From Chaetomium olivaceum (lineage: Eukaryota; Ascomycota; Sordariomycetes; Sordariales; Chaetomiaceae): a stretch of 64,000 nucleotides of DNA. Numbering within the stretch: position 1 is the first letter of the stretch; each line of letters begins with the position of its first letter. The stretch is taken from positions 434,001 through 498,000 of the forward strand of contig JAYWVB010000009.1 of NCBI GenBank assembly GCA_039881045.1. The letters are read 5' to 3'. The position numbers and the translations under genes were made by a program. Positions 21,177 through 33,539 of the stretch are shown piece after piece. The notes under the pieces were generated by a model. That model had not been told where the DNA came from. It did not search any database and saw only the letters and a program-made list of their open reading frames with translations.

Positions 21177-24100
21177 CTCTGATGCTGTTCGTTGCTGTTA
21201 GCCATGGCAGCCCCGTGACAGTTCCGGGTTACAGCTGCCACCAACCTGTCCTATGTCTGTGTACCGTGTTGTTGGTGGTGTGGGTGTTGCGTTCTTCTCG
21301 CTTGTCCCGCTGTCGTCTTAAATATTAAGTAGGTATGGTATATATGGGGGTAGTTGTACAGTTGTCGTCGCTAACGTCGTGTGTCGGCTGAGGCCTAAAG
21401 ATGGTGTGGTTCGGTTCCGCTGGTAAGGAATGGATGGCAGTTGTGATCGTGGGATCAAACAACTAGCCGGTTTAGAGGGCTCGAGGGTTGGTGTACATGG
21501 ACTCGTCTGAGTGTCTTGTCTCGCTTGTTCTCACACAATGAAATTCCCACTTCCTATCTGCTGTCGGTGACTTCGCTATCGTTGCATGGAAGTCGAAAAG
21601 AAGGGATGGGAGTATGGTGAGGAGGGGGAGTTCGGTTGAGACTGAGTTGCTGTAAAAGAAGGACAGGAAATAGATTCCGAAAAGGCTCGAGACCGGAAAG
21701 AAACAAGAACCGACAGGTGAAGCAAGAAGAAAGAGGGGATCACGCGTCTAGGTCGACAGATCTGCCCGTGTGGAGAGGAACCTGGGAGGTCGGAGAAGGG
21801 AAGCCCTGGCGGATATGTATGTACAAGACGCTTTCCTCCAAAAACCCACCCCAGATCAACGGCGGAGAGGTCGCAATGGCCGGTGGTGGCTCGTCTGGCT
21901 GGCCGGCCGGGAGCCCACCCCATGCCCACGCCGTCTCGCTTGGACTGGGACAAGGACCAGGACCAGGAGGCCACAGGCCCCTCCGGGACTGGCCCACTGG
22001 TGCTTGAGACCCCTGTCTGCATGTCTGGGGCAAGGTGGAGAGGCAACATCAGATGGGTGGATTTCTCAGTGGAGGATGGCGCAGCGATTAGCACAAAGTT
22101 CTAAATCGGGACTGGTTCGGCCATGCCCTCGGAAGTACCACTGAATTGAGGGTACATCGACCCACCAAGTAAATGCAAGCGGCGGGCGGTGCCCGCACAA
22201 ACCAGCCAAGAGCTTTCTTTCTTGGGTCCTTTCCGAGCGTGCGGTTGAAGAGGGTTGGTGGCACGCCTAGCTTGTGTGTGCTTGTCTGTCCCCCACTTGC
22301 CTGTCGCTCGCTCTCTTCGACAACCTCCACCTTGGGATGCGAGGGTTGTCTTGTAGAGTTGTGTCCCACCAGTCGTCGAATCCGCCGAGTTGCGGCTGTT
22401 TTCGGGTTCTGCAAGTAGCAAGTTAGAGGACATATCGTAGCACTGGAATTGGAAGAATACAATACACCAGTCCGCGACATATGACCGTCCCGGTTGCAGC
22501 CGTTGGCTGCATGCTGTCGCTCCGTTGGGACTTGCGAGTGGCAGCGACCAAGTTTCCAATCCAGACAAAGCAGGATCCGTCCTCCAAAAAAATCACCAGA
22601 GTCGTACACCCAGCTGGGCTTTTTCGCCGTCCAGCGGGCGCAGTGCATGGCTGCTGGCCAACAGGAGGAAGCGAGCAAATGCATAAAGCCGGCCGTGATG
22701 GCCTCCGAAGCTCTGATAGGTTAAACCGGTCACCAAGGCGTTCCTCCACACTAAACTTGCACAGAAAGACTTGACCGAGGCGCGGTGTTGACCAGTAGTC
22801 GGGCACACCCATTCGCTGCACCGCGTCAGGTCACATCTGCCTGTTCCTCCTCACCAGCCAGTAACAACCGCAGCTGGCTGCAGCGCTGCAAGGTACGAAC
22901 GACCCGAGAGGCCACCCTCTGCATCACAAGTGCTCAAGAGACTGGGCGTTGCGCCGCCTGTTGTGTCGATCGTGACCGACGTCGTCGGCACGCAACAGCC
23001 ACGCATCCAAGCGGTTGATTCGAGCCGATCACAGCCATCTTGGTTGCCTCGCGCGACCGTCGTCATGGATCGTCAGGTAGCGAGGTGCGGGACTGAATGC
23101 GCTGCCGCAACTTCATTATGCCCTGTGCCCGTTTGGAACGCAATAAGAGCAGACGACCCAGCATCGGGATGGTGAAGGGAAGGCACAGAGCGAATCATGC
23201 TCGCTCAATCTCGAGAATAACTAGCATTGAGTTGGCTCAGGGTTCGTGGTGTTTCCAGGAAATCACGCTTCTTTATTTATCGATGCGTCCCACAGATTGA
23301 GTGCGTAAGATCCATAAATGGCTGTCTTCCTATCTCAAATATCTAAATCCGTCAGTAGCCAAAATGGAAACGGGGAGAAAATAAATGGGATCGTCGGTAA
23401 ATGAACCGCCGCTATTATTGTCGATATAATGCAATCGCAAGGCGCCAGTGTCAACAGCATGCCCAAGCACCAGCGCTCGATGACCCCATCGGCGGCAAAA
23501 CTGTGTGCTGCGATTCGGGTATGGTGATGGGGGGAAGCACGAGACCACATGTTTGCATCTTCGGCAGCCAATATCACCCTCCGACCAGCTACTCGTAGTC
23601 AGCCCGACGATGGCCACCCCTCCTCCCGATGGAGGTTGCAGCTGCTCGGCGGTTGTGTAGAGATGGAAACATGAAACAGCCGAGAAGCTGTTGCAAAAAC
23701 GAGCAACATGTCGATCACAGCGAGGTGACCAGTCAGAGAGACGGGAAGAGCAGAAAACTCTGTTGCGCATGGCCCAACGTCCACTCGGAAGGTGCGAGGA
23801 AGGCGTCAAAGCCCCTCCATGCAACCACTTAAAGTGCGCCGTCTACCAGTGACGCGGCAGGAACCCCCCAAATCGCAATGTGACAGGACGACATCACGGG
23901 CGATGCGCCTTGGCCCGCCCGTTTCTCGCTGATGCAAGATGCAAGATGCAAAGGCTGCCGCCCACCACAAAATCAACTTTGATAGCAAAACTACTGGTAC
24001 TTTACTTTGCTTATACGAAAATCTCGGTATGTACACCCGGAGAATTTGACATTGAGCACAAGGCAAGCGCCAGTTACCCAGCGGCAACTGAGCTGAGGCA

Positions 24101-27100
24101 AACCATGCCACGTCAGTCACAAGCACCCGGCAGTTTGGCGCTTTTTCTGAGCCACTTTTGTCACTTCACACCAGGAGCCCGCCCACGAGCATCAAAGCTT
24201 GTTTGGCGTCCCACGACTCACGAGCCCTGGACCGTCTCCCCACGCATCAACCACCGCATCAAGTCCCCCCACGTGCAGCTCAATTACAAGCCAGTTTGCC
24301 TGGATGTGCGGCAAACAACATCTCAAGTGGCTGCCGGCGGATGTGGGATGAGAATCTCATTTCTACACAGCTGATCATCACTTGCTCTCCGGGAATCCAA
24401 CTGTCGGCAGCTCACCGTGTCCGCCGCAACCCAAACGGAAACGGAACATTGGCGGCACCTGTTGGACCTTTCTGTTCGGCTCTGCCGCCGATTCTGGAAA
24501 CAAGCGAGACTTGCTCAGTGTAACATCTCCATCGGGCCTTTCTTTCCCCAGATTCGAAGCCGAAGACTCCGGCCGTCCATTCTGATGATGTTCTTCTGCA
24601 AGTGCTGGGGCTGGGCAAGACTCTTTTCAGGTTGGCTTGGACATGTACCGGTACCTGGCCCATACATTCGAACCCCGCTCCTCTTGGCGGATTTGACCCC
24701 TGCGGGTTGCGGACCCAGGCCAGTTTCCTGTCCACTGTGTTGGAGGCGGTTTGCCCTGAGGCTAGTTATCCACACAAAACCAGACAGAGGCCGGACTTTG
24801 CTCCAGAAAAGGCAGCTCGCCGGGTTCGAAGGTTCTCGGACGAAGAAGAGAGCCATTGCAAAAGACCCTCGAGATCGGCCCGTTACAATCACTTCGGTGA
24901 TCGAACAGGAAGATGCCTCGATGCCAGAGTTGACAACTATCCTCGCACTCGACCGGGAAAAACAGTGCTCGAACCGACTGTCCCTTGCATGCTGCACTAT
25001 GTACTGTGTTACATACCTATGTACATGCTGTTGGCAGCCGCATCCAGGTACGCTTGCTCCGCAATACACGAGACAGCCGGGGTACGTCGACCAGTCGCTT
25101 CGGTGGGATTCTTGCCTCGACGTTGGACACACTGTTTTGTTCGTCGTATACCTCAGGTTGTCAATACCCGGGCAGAAAGAAGTCCACTGATACACCTGCC
25201 AAGTCCTTCGGGTTCGTCGACCCGGGGCTCCAGAGCTGTCAAGCGTCGGTGGGGTCTGCCGGTCTCGAACACGGCGGCGTTCTGATCCGGGACAAGGTGA
25301 GGTCCTTTCCCATCGTCTGGTATCCTGAAACCCTGGTAAACTGATTCGAGTTGTGGTGGGCTTTGGGTGGAACACGACAATCTTTTGCCACCGCAGGCCT
25401 GGGTCGCGTCGACAGTCGGGAAATGGCTGGGCATCGCCAGTCTGTTTTGGCAGATTTAGCCAGAAACAGACAACGCGCCAACATCCATTCGTCAGCACGT
25501 GCATGCGCTGATCCCACACAGGAAAAGGTTTCGCTGGGCAGAAACCGAACAGAAAAAGGAAAAGACCGTGGAGGTCAAAAAAATTCTTTCCAGAAAGAAG
25601 AGACGCCAATAGAGCCAAGTTTCAACGCACGTGGATCAGATAAGAACGACTCGGTTTCCTCTGTTCTGGTAACTCTCCAAACACGTGGATCTCGACAATC
25701 ACCACTTCGGTGTGTCGATTCGGCGGTGGCGGTCTACCGGCCAAGGAAAATATTCCGCGTCCTGGGTTGGTTCCAGAGAGCAGGGCCCTGGGAGCCTGGC
25801 TCTCTGGGACCTGGTACGGACCGTTGACGAACGGGCCGCGGAGGGGGGCCCGTGGCAATCCCAAGGATTCCGAGAGCATCGGCGGACTCAAGCCCAAAGG
25901 GGAGGGTTATGCCGCGTCGGTGACCTCCCCGGATTTGTGGTGAGAGAAGGGCCTGGTCGCGCTTGTTGAATTAGGCTACCGCATTAAACTCAATGTGGTA
26001 CTGGCACTTCGCTTGTCCTCGTCCACCGCCATTTCCACCCCAATGCATGCCATCTCTCGGAACCCTGGGTTTCATTTTCCCGGGTCGTCGCCGGTCGCTG
26101 GGGCTCGCTGGGGCTCGCTGGAGCTCGCCGGGGATGAGCCGTGCGAACCAACAACAACAACCCCATGTTCGGGAATTTGACATCTGGATGGGTTTTTCGT
26201 TGTTCGTTAATGCCACGCCAGCGGTAGGTGGGCTCGTGGGCTCATGGAATGCAACAATGGCGCCAGGGATTCACGCACGCCTACCGGCCACATGGATGCT
26301 CGCTCGACGGATGACAACGTTGTGGCGTTGTTTGAACCGGGACACTGGACAACCACGACAACCTTCTGATCTCATCAATGGCCCATCTTTCCCGGATAAG
26401 ACCCGAAAACCCAGGGATATTCACCGTTGGGCTCATGCTTTTTGTCTGAGATCGACGGGCCTCTCGAGGCCCTGTCACGCCTGTCTCTCTCGAGAAAGCA
26501 AGCATGGACAATCTTCCCATGACAGGTGCCGATGGCGCAATGTATCTGCAACGCGTTATTTCCCGTCTCGGCGATGGGCAGCACGACCAGGCACACGACG
26601 AATGGCGGTCCCCGTCCCCGACAGTCCCCGCCTGTATCCCCCCACCGGCTCAACTTCGTTCCCACAGGGGATCCACTAATGCAGGAACAGAGACCGGCTC
26701 TGCCAATGGGGGCGCCCCCGTGCCATGTCGATGGGTCTTCTCGAAGGTTTCAGGGTCCCATTCTGGTGCATGAAAAGCGCCACCTCACAATTCGCGCTCT
26801 GCAGCCAGGCCAACTTGCCAGTTTCCGTCTTGAACTTCCCAGCGCATCCTGGTCCATAGCAATGCTCGGCCGATTCCCTTCCCACCCCCAGCCATGGCCC
26901 AGCGAGCATCGGACCGCCAGATTGACTCGTATCGGGGCCGAGAGATAACGTTACACAGCTGTGTCAACCTACAGAGTAACTACACGGTAGAAGACGACAA
27001 GCACGAAAGCTATACCCTATCATAGCAACGACTTCTCCCAACACCTCTGGGTAAAGAAGGTGCTATCTAAGACTGCGGACAGCAAACAATCAACGATCAC

Positions 27101-29397
27101 AGCAAACACAATCACTGCGTATGCTCACATGCAGCGAACGAGCCTGCTCGAATTCCCATCACGATCAACCCCGCCACTAGACTTCGTAACGAACTGCCGG
27201 CAGCTTCAGCTCTGATGCCCTAGACTGCTACCATCGCGGCCGGTCTTTGTATCTCCAAGATCGACGGCCCATTTTACGTAAGGTATCGATTCCGGTGGTC
27301 TCTTGCACTGGCTAGTTCCCAAAGCTGGGGACGCCGTCAGCACTAGCGCGGTGAACGGACTCTTCTCGAGAGGGGTTCTGGGCAGCTCACCTCGGCATCC
27401 CCAAGTTTTTGGGTGAGGATCGAGATCTCACCGGGCACCTCGACTGAAGGGAACCCTGTCGACGGGATGGCTGGCGAAGGATTTGCGGCCTGACCGTGCG
27501 CTGGTCCTGGAGCAGCGGGCAACCAGCGGCACAGGCGCTGCGATAAGGTGCCCGAGTTTGTGGGGTTGCGAGGGTTGCGAGGTTGTGAGATAAGATTCTG
27601 CGGCAAAGCAAGGCATCCCGGAAGACCTCTGCCGGCGGGGCTTATTCTTCAACGGACGGTTCATCAGAAAAGCAACACAAGGAAAAAGCAGACCTGTCTG
27701 TTTGAGAGAGCTGATAGTTTGCATCCAGTCATTTTGCCAAGCCACCATAACTGACTAGTTGTCATGTTCAACTGCCGTGAGAACGAGACATTGCCACAAA
27801 AGCCAGCCGCAGTGGAGTGGTCGAGTCGAGGTCAACCAGTTGTTGTTGCTGTGACGCCGTCTGAAGTCCAGCCTCAGAAGAACTCGTCTTCGGTCTCGGG
27901 CTGTTTGGCCTCAGATTCGTCCCAGCCAGGCAACAGAGCACACACCACGAGGGCGGACGTGATAAAACGATAATCCCATGCAGCGCTATCACCCCGAGGC
28001 CCCCGCCGTCCCAAACACGACACGCCAAACACCAATGGGTTAACAAGCCCATCCTCTCGCTGGAGCAGGGTACGCAGGCACGCAGGGCTCGGATAAAACT
28101 CTGCAGCTCTTGCATCTTGCATTGCGAACGGGCATTCTCGCCACAAACATGCTGCAGCTCGGTCGCGCAGCCCCGGGTCCCTTCATTGGCCCGTATCTGT
28201 TCCGACCGGGAAGTATTCCCTCTTCCCTTGCAGGCGGTCCGTCCGTGACCTACAAAACGAGGCTACGAGTGTGTGGAAATGCCCCGCTGCTGCCGGAGGG
28301 TTGGCATTGGATCTTCCATACTTGGTGCTCCACACTTTGTTGTTCCGTTCGACGCCGTCCATGTGCAGACGGCGAGTCTGAGATCTGCGACATACAAAGT
28401 ACTTGGTGTGGGCGAGTCAACCATAGTTACAAGTCAGCCAGCTGTGCTGACTCGGCCGCCGATGGCTCGGCAGTCATCCATCATGCGTCTCCGAATCGGT
28501 TTCTGCGCCGCAACAGCCAGGGTTAACTGTCAATCGTGTAACAACTACGTATAGTTATCACACTTTTTGTCGGAGACAGTCCGAAGTGGTTATCGGACCC
28601 CAAAACCTTCCTGTGACAAGTGTTGCTGGGTGGCCAACCGGGATCGCTCCCAAGCCACCAAACACCCAATTGCCGGCGTCAGGGGTGTGTGTGTGGTGCA
28701 GTGGTATGCTGCTGCAGGCGTTTTGAACTTTTCTCTGCTGTTGCTTGCAGTTGCAGGGCAGCATGCACGCAGGGGCACGCGAGTCCGCTTCGAAACACTC
28801 GCTCCATGTCCGCTGGCTGGCGCAGCGACGCATTGCATTGAACGCTCACACACCGCCCGACGTCATGTTGGAGGAGGAGGCAGGATTGCCCTCCCCCAAT
28901 GCCCGCTCCTCCTTCGATCATCGATCATCATCAGGGTGTTCCCGTCTTTCGCTGCTTAAACGATGGGGTCAAAACCCCCATAACCGGCTGAGCACCCAAC
29001 AAGCGCAAGGACAGTCTTGCGACGTGCAGTTGGCTAGTGGCATGATCTCAGCCCTCGCAACATCCATACACATGTTTTGTTAGTCACAAGTCAGGAAACC
29101 CACTCGCCCTCACCTGCGCCGAGTCGTTCTAGCAGGGGGATCCGAGGACAGCCAGTCCACAGCGCGGCGGGCGGAACCGGGAGCGCGCTTCTCACTGGCT
29201 ACGTAACGCGCGATCCGCCCCGCGCCGGTGGGTGGGTGGCCGCCCTTTTGGGCCTTTGCCATGTCTGTCCTCTGTCCTCTCTGTCCGGCCGTCCGTCCGT
29301 CCTTGGTTCTACACAGTAGTTGGTTGGCGGCCGCGGGCTGCATGGACCAGCCAGCCATGCATTGCCCGCCCTCCTCCCGCTTGATACTGCTTGCTGC

Positions 29398-29447
29398 TAT
29401 GTATGTATGTATGTATGTACTGCTGCTGCTGCTGCTGCTGCTGCTGC
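29398..29447. repeat. Compound microsatellite (ATGT)n-(CTG)n
   Basis: About five ATGT units (29398-29419) run directly into nine or so CTG units (29420-29447). Other simple repeats nearby are CT-rich plus poly-T at about 30181-30203 and CCCAT units at about 30346-30369. Confidence 0.85.
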
Positions 29448-31239
29448 ACAGGCCGCGCCCGTGCCCGCGCCGGCCACCTGGGTTACCCACGCTCGGGTCG
29501 CAGCTGGGCGGGCGTCCCGATGGGCCCCAACAGACACAGGCCGCAGCGAACGGGCCACATCGCGGGTCGGTCGCACGCAAGGCCGCCATCGGGAGGCCTA
29601 CGCTCCCTCTCCCGGGAGTTGGGTTGGGTTTGGAGGCTGCTTGCTTGGTTAGTTGCGCAGGGCTGTGATCTGTGATCGGATTGTATGCCTGGTTGTGGAT
29701 GAGTTTGTTGGCTGCTGTTGATGCTGTGAAATTCCTTGAAATGACGCAGAGTGCTGCCTCGGTTCGGTTGGTTTCGGGAGCGCCGACGCAGGACAGGCCA
29801 GCGCAGCCTTTGCTTTGGGGGTTGCTGCTGTCAAACTGAACCCCAAAAATACAACCTAACTCAGACAGTATTTCACCGAGGCCGCTTTTTTCCAGCTTGC
29901 TCGGTCCAGCTACGGGGCCGTTATCGTGGCCGCCTTTCACGGAGACACCGCCAACGGGTTTTCTGCTGTCTACGGCACCGAGGGAGGGCCTTGGCCGGTG
30001 CAGTTGTGAGCGAATGGCGCCCCGTGGGCGGTTTGTACGTCGCAAATGTGTGTGAATGTACCCACCATCGAAAGGTACATCCGTCACATCATCTCACATT
30101 ACAATCGTCCATGCCACATTGGCGTACTTTCTCACTTTCAGAGAGAGCTTGGAGTTGGCATTTGAAGTAAACCAAGGCACCTCTCTCTCTCTTTTTTTTT
30201 TTTTGCGGCCGGACGGCGCTGTACTACTTTACTGTCCAACATACAAACCTGCTGGGAACAAACTCGACCCTGTTTGGGTAGCACAGCAAAGCTGCCAGTG
30301 CCGCTTCCCCCTGCATTCCTTTTTGATCCCTTCCCATTCTCATTCCATCCCATCCCATCCCATCCCATCTTCTGTCAGCAGCTCTCGGCTGGGCTCACTT
30401 ATCGTGGGTCATGGTGTTACGGTGGTATGAATGGTTCGTCGGTGGTGGTGTGGTGGGTGGGTAGGTGGGTGCCTGTGTGTATTTGTGTGTGTCTGTGTGT
30501 GTATTTGTGTGTGCGTGCGTGTGGCTCGTTGAGCATTGGGGATATTCCCCCCGTACTCTCTACTCTCCATACATACATTGGCCCCCCAAATAAGCCACCG
30601 ACCGTTGTGCCCTACCATCCATCCGCAGGTATAAAAACGGCTCAGCAACTTATCCAGCAATCTATACCTCGAATAAAAGCCCAGTCAGACCAAATCCCGC
30701 GCTGCCGCCGCCGCGCCGCGCCGCGGGTCTGTGCCACGCTGGGGGTTTGACACGGCGCGGCGCTGACCGACCTGGGGCGCGGGCATGACGGAATCTGGGA
30801 GGGACGGGTACGTTCTTGATTCGGCCGGTCGGGTCGTCTCCTGCGCCGTAGGTATACGTCGATATACGTACTTGGATACGGGGAGTGGGAGCTGGGGTGG
30901 TGGTGTCGGTTGCGTATACGGACTGGACTGGTTGGCAGTCAGTCGCCTCGATCCCGGTCGATCCGGTCGATCCGGGCCGGCAATGGCAGATGCTGGGTAG
31001 GGGGGGTGACTGGGTTCCCGACTGGCTCCTGTTCACGACCGCCGCTCATCTCTCGGAGGGGCCTGTCGGGAACTTCGTTCGTTTCAGGTGTCTTGTGACA
31101 CGGAGCCATAGAGGACGCATCCGTGGGAGTCTACCCATTGGGACTACTATCGAGTGTTGGGGGGGTGGTGGCTTATATCCTCGAGTAGGGGCAGTATTCA
31201 TCCTCCGACTGCAACTGCCGGCATGAGAGTCCTAGATTA

Positions 31240-32035
31240 GAACTTGAAAAGAGAGAAATCAAGTCCCCCGTGGATGCAGAGGTCTCCGAATCTCACTCTC
31301 GCGTAGGGCACAAAGAGGTAGACGTTATCAAGGACGAATCAACAGGGGACAATGTCAGTTACACGGTTCACGGCACCAGACGGAACAACGAGGACATTTT
31401 GAAGACGGTTTTGTGATACCTCCAGTTCTATTAAAAGGCGATAACTAGATATTTCCCCCCTGAATCTTGTGGTCAAGTGCCCCCTCGCTGCAGGACTCAT
31501 TTTCAAAGCAGCGTTCAAAAGTATGATAGTTTAACATTCCTCCTGGATAGCTGAACGACCGTCTGAAGAAGGAGACTAACCTCGGAAAAAAGAAGATATA
31601 ATATAATCAAAATCATAGATTGAAAAATAAATATATAAAAAAACAAGATATTGATTGGGTTCCTTGACACCATAACTCGATAATTGCTCATGTTGGTTTT
31701 TATTTAACCTTTTCGTGGGTGAAGGCTGTTATACATTAATTATAGACGGCACATCTAAAATTAATCACGTTATGACTACACATATATACCCTTTTGTGTA
31801 ATCCATGTACTGCCGTTGATGACGTTTTCATAACTTTCATGTGGTTTCCCAGAGGGGAAGTCACACATGACCCTAACCCTCTACATACGTTTAACAAATC
31901 CATATCCATAATGAATGTTCAACCACATCTCATCAACTCATCAACTCATCAACTCATTCTATCAACCATCAAATACAGCACGCAGGACATAATCCGACAT
32001 CAACCACAACAATACAGGCTCTCGGAATAAAGCCA
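31240..32035. other. AT-rich island, possible repeat relic
   Basis: This stretch is visibly AT-rich compared with its flanks, above all 31560-31780, with many TA steps and poly-A runs. It ends in a short CATCAACT tandem (about 31936-31962). No protein domain is visible on either strand. A RIP-mutated transposon fragment is one explanation. Confidence 0.5.
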
Positions 32036-32155
32036 ATTTATTTGCCAGCAAGCCGTTCACATCCTACTTCTCACCGGCCTTCTCAATCTCAACCCAAACC
32101 CCAAACAACAAACAACAAAACAAACAAAACAACAACAAAAAGCGACCACATCACA

Positions 32156-33277
32156 ATGAGCTCCCTCAACCCCCCCAAAACCACCAAACCCCCACCCCCA
32201 AACAAAGAACCCTCCCCAGAAGAAGAAGAAGAAGAAGAAGAAGAAGAAGAAGACTACATGTCCATGACCTTCGCCAACCCCCCCACCTCCTCCGGTAGGA
32301 GTAGTGCCCTCCAAAACCAGCCAGAAACATCCCTCCAACGCCGCCTCCGCCTGCGCCGCGAGGCCGAGGCCCGCGCCCGGCCCAAGTCCAAAGCCGAGCT
32401 CGCTGCCGAGGCCGATACCCGTCGCGAGGCGGCGCTGGCCCAGTCGCTGTTTGTGGCGCAGCCTAAGAGCAAGGGGTTGGCCATGATGGCGCGGATGGGG
32501 TTTAAGGGGGGCGCGTTGGGGAAGAAGCCTGCCGAGCCTGCCGAATCTGCGCGAGGGCAGGGGAGTGCGGGGGAGGGTGGTGAAGGAGGGGGGGGGAGTG
32601 AGGGTGGAAAGGGCGGGGTGGGAAGCGGAGCCAGGACGGAGCCGATCCGGATTGAGATGCGGGACGGGAGGGAGGGGATCGGGTTGGAGAGCGAGCGGAA
32701 ACGCAAGGTACGGGAGGCGGCTGCGGCTGCCGGGGAGAGGGCGAAGCGGGCTAAGGCGGATGAGGGGGAGTATCGGGAGCGCATGCGCCGGGAGCGCGAG
32801 GAGGCTAGGTGGGGGCGGCAGCTGGCGGCCGCGCAGAAGGTGGCCGAGCGGATGGCGGCTGAGAGGGAGGAGGATGCCCGAACGGAGGGCAGGAAGGCGG
32901 TGTCGCGCCCGTTGAAAGGGATTCCGGTTGCTTGGCGGGGGTTGGTTAGGTCCCGTGAGGAGGCCGAGAGGGACCGCAGGATGAGGTACGATCTTGAGCA
33001 GGGGCTGGCGAGGCTGCCGACGTATGATGATGCGGAGGAGGACGAGGATGATAAGAAGGCGCTTGGGAAGGCGGCGACGACGTATGCCACGGCGGAAGAC
33101 TTGGATGAGGAGGATCCTGAGCTGGAGGAGTTCAATGCCCTGCCTGTGGATGAGCGGCTGCAGAAGGCGGTGGAGCACTTGCGCGGGGAGTATCACTACT
33201 GCTTCTGGTGCAAGTTTACGTACCCCGATGAGGAGATGGAGGGGTGTCCTGGGTTGACGGAAGAGGACCATGATTAG
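32156..33277 (+). CDS. G-patch protein of the GPATCH11/CCDC75 (Cmg1) family
   Basis: A single exon of 373 codons starting at ATG 32156, inside an A-rich Kozak-like context after a CAA/AAC-rich leader. A Glu run near residues 21-33 is coded by a GAA repeat. The degenerate G-patch lies at about residues 103-125 (KGLAMMARMGFKGGALGKK). The middle is a highly charged Arg/Glu/Ala helix region. The C-terminus carries the DUF4187 signature HYCFWCKFTYPDEEMEGCPG with a CxxC pair at about residue 348, ending in EEDHD; this pairing of G-patch and DUF4187 defines the GPATCH11 family (yeast Cmg1). Such proteins are nuclear and thought to assist RNA helicases in RNA processing; the specific role here is unknown. 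The central Gly/Glu insert is unusually long. Confidence 0.88.
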   Translation: MSSLNPPKTTKPPPPNKEPSPEEEEEEEEEEEDYMSMTFANPPTSSGRSSALQNQPETSLQRRLRLRREAEARARPKSKAELAAEADTRREAALAQSLFVAQPKSKGLAMMARMGFKGGALGKKPAEPAESARGQGSAGEGGEGGGGSEGGKGGVGSGARTEPIRIEMRDGREGIGLESERKRKVREAAAAAGERAKRAKADEGEYRERMRREREEARWGRQLAAAQKVAERMAAEREEDARTEGRKAVSRPLKGIPVAWRGLVRSREEAERDRRMRYDLEQGLARLPTYDDAEEDEDDKKALGKAATTYATAEDLDEEDPELEEFNALPVDERLQKAVEHLRGEYHYCFWCKFTYPDEEMEGCPGLTEEDHD

Positions 33278-33539
33278 GTCCGGCTTGGGGTATTTAGGGG
33301 TTGAGATAGCTTGAGTCATACGACTTAAAGTCTTAAATTATGTTGGAGAGAGAGTATAAATGTTAATTCTCCCAGTTCGGGTATATTTGACCTACACGAC
33401 CTGGAGCCATGCTTCTAGAACACCACCATCGTCTTGATACCGGCGCAACCCCGTCTTCAATAAGGCAACATCGATCTCCATTAATCCAAGTCCCAACCAT
33501 ACCCGTAACATGAAAAACAAAACCAAAAACAGAAACACA
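33278..33539. other. Convergent spacer with CT-rich stretch
   Basis: About 260 bp between the stop of the G-patch gene and the stop of the carboxylesterase. Only terminator function is expected. Confidence 0.4.

Larger units (their letters stand above)
21177..32155. other. 11-kb gene-poor region
   Basis: No open frame here has codon use, domains or motifs of a real protein. The longest (24515-25618 -, 29110-30087 -, 24417-25190 +) are rich in Arg, Cys, Trp and Pro, overlap one another on opposite strands and contain microsatellite-coded runs. GC is moderate to about 31.2 kb, then falls clearly to about 32.0 kb. The first kilobases are presumably the extended 5' region of the Msn2-like gene. 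Non-coding RNA genes are possible but I see no tRNA or rRNA. Confidence 0.6.

Noticed and set aside
24515..25618. 367-codon - strand frame, with overlapping 227- and 257-codon + strand frames
   Set aside because: High Cys, Trp, Arg and Pro and mutual overlap on both strands point to chance openness; no conserved motif seen. A BLASTP search with hits in several genera would change this.
29110..30087. 325-codon - strand frame
   Set aside because: Its Ser run and the THIHTYI stretch are translated microsatellites; the rest is Gly/Arg/Pro-rich with no domain.
32057..33319. 420-codon - strand frame over the G-patch gene
   Set aside because: Antisense shadow of the G-patch coding sequence; its Phe and Leu runs are complements of Glu/Lys repeats.
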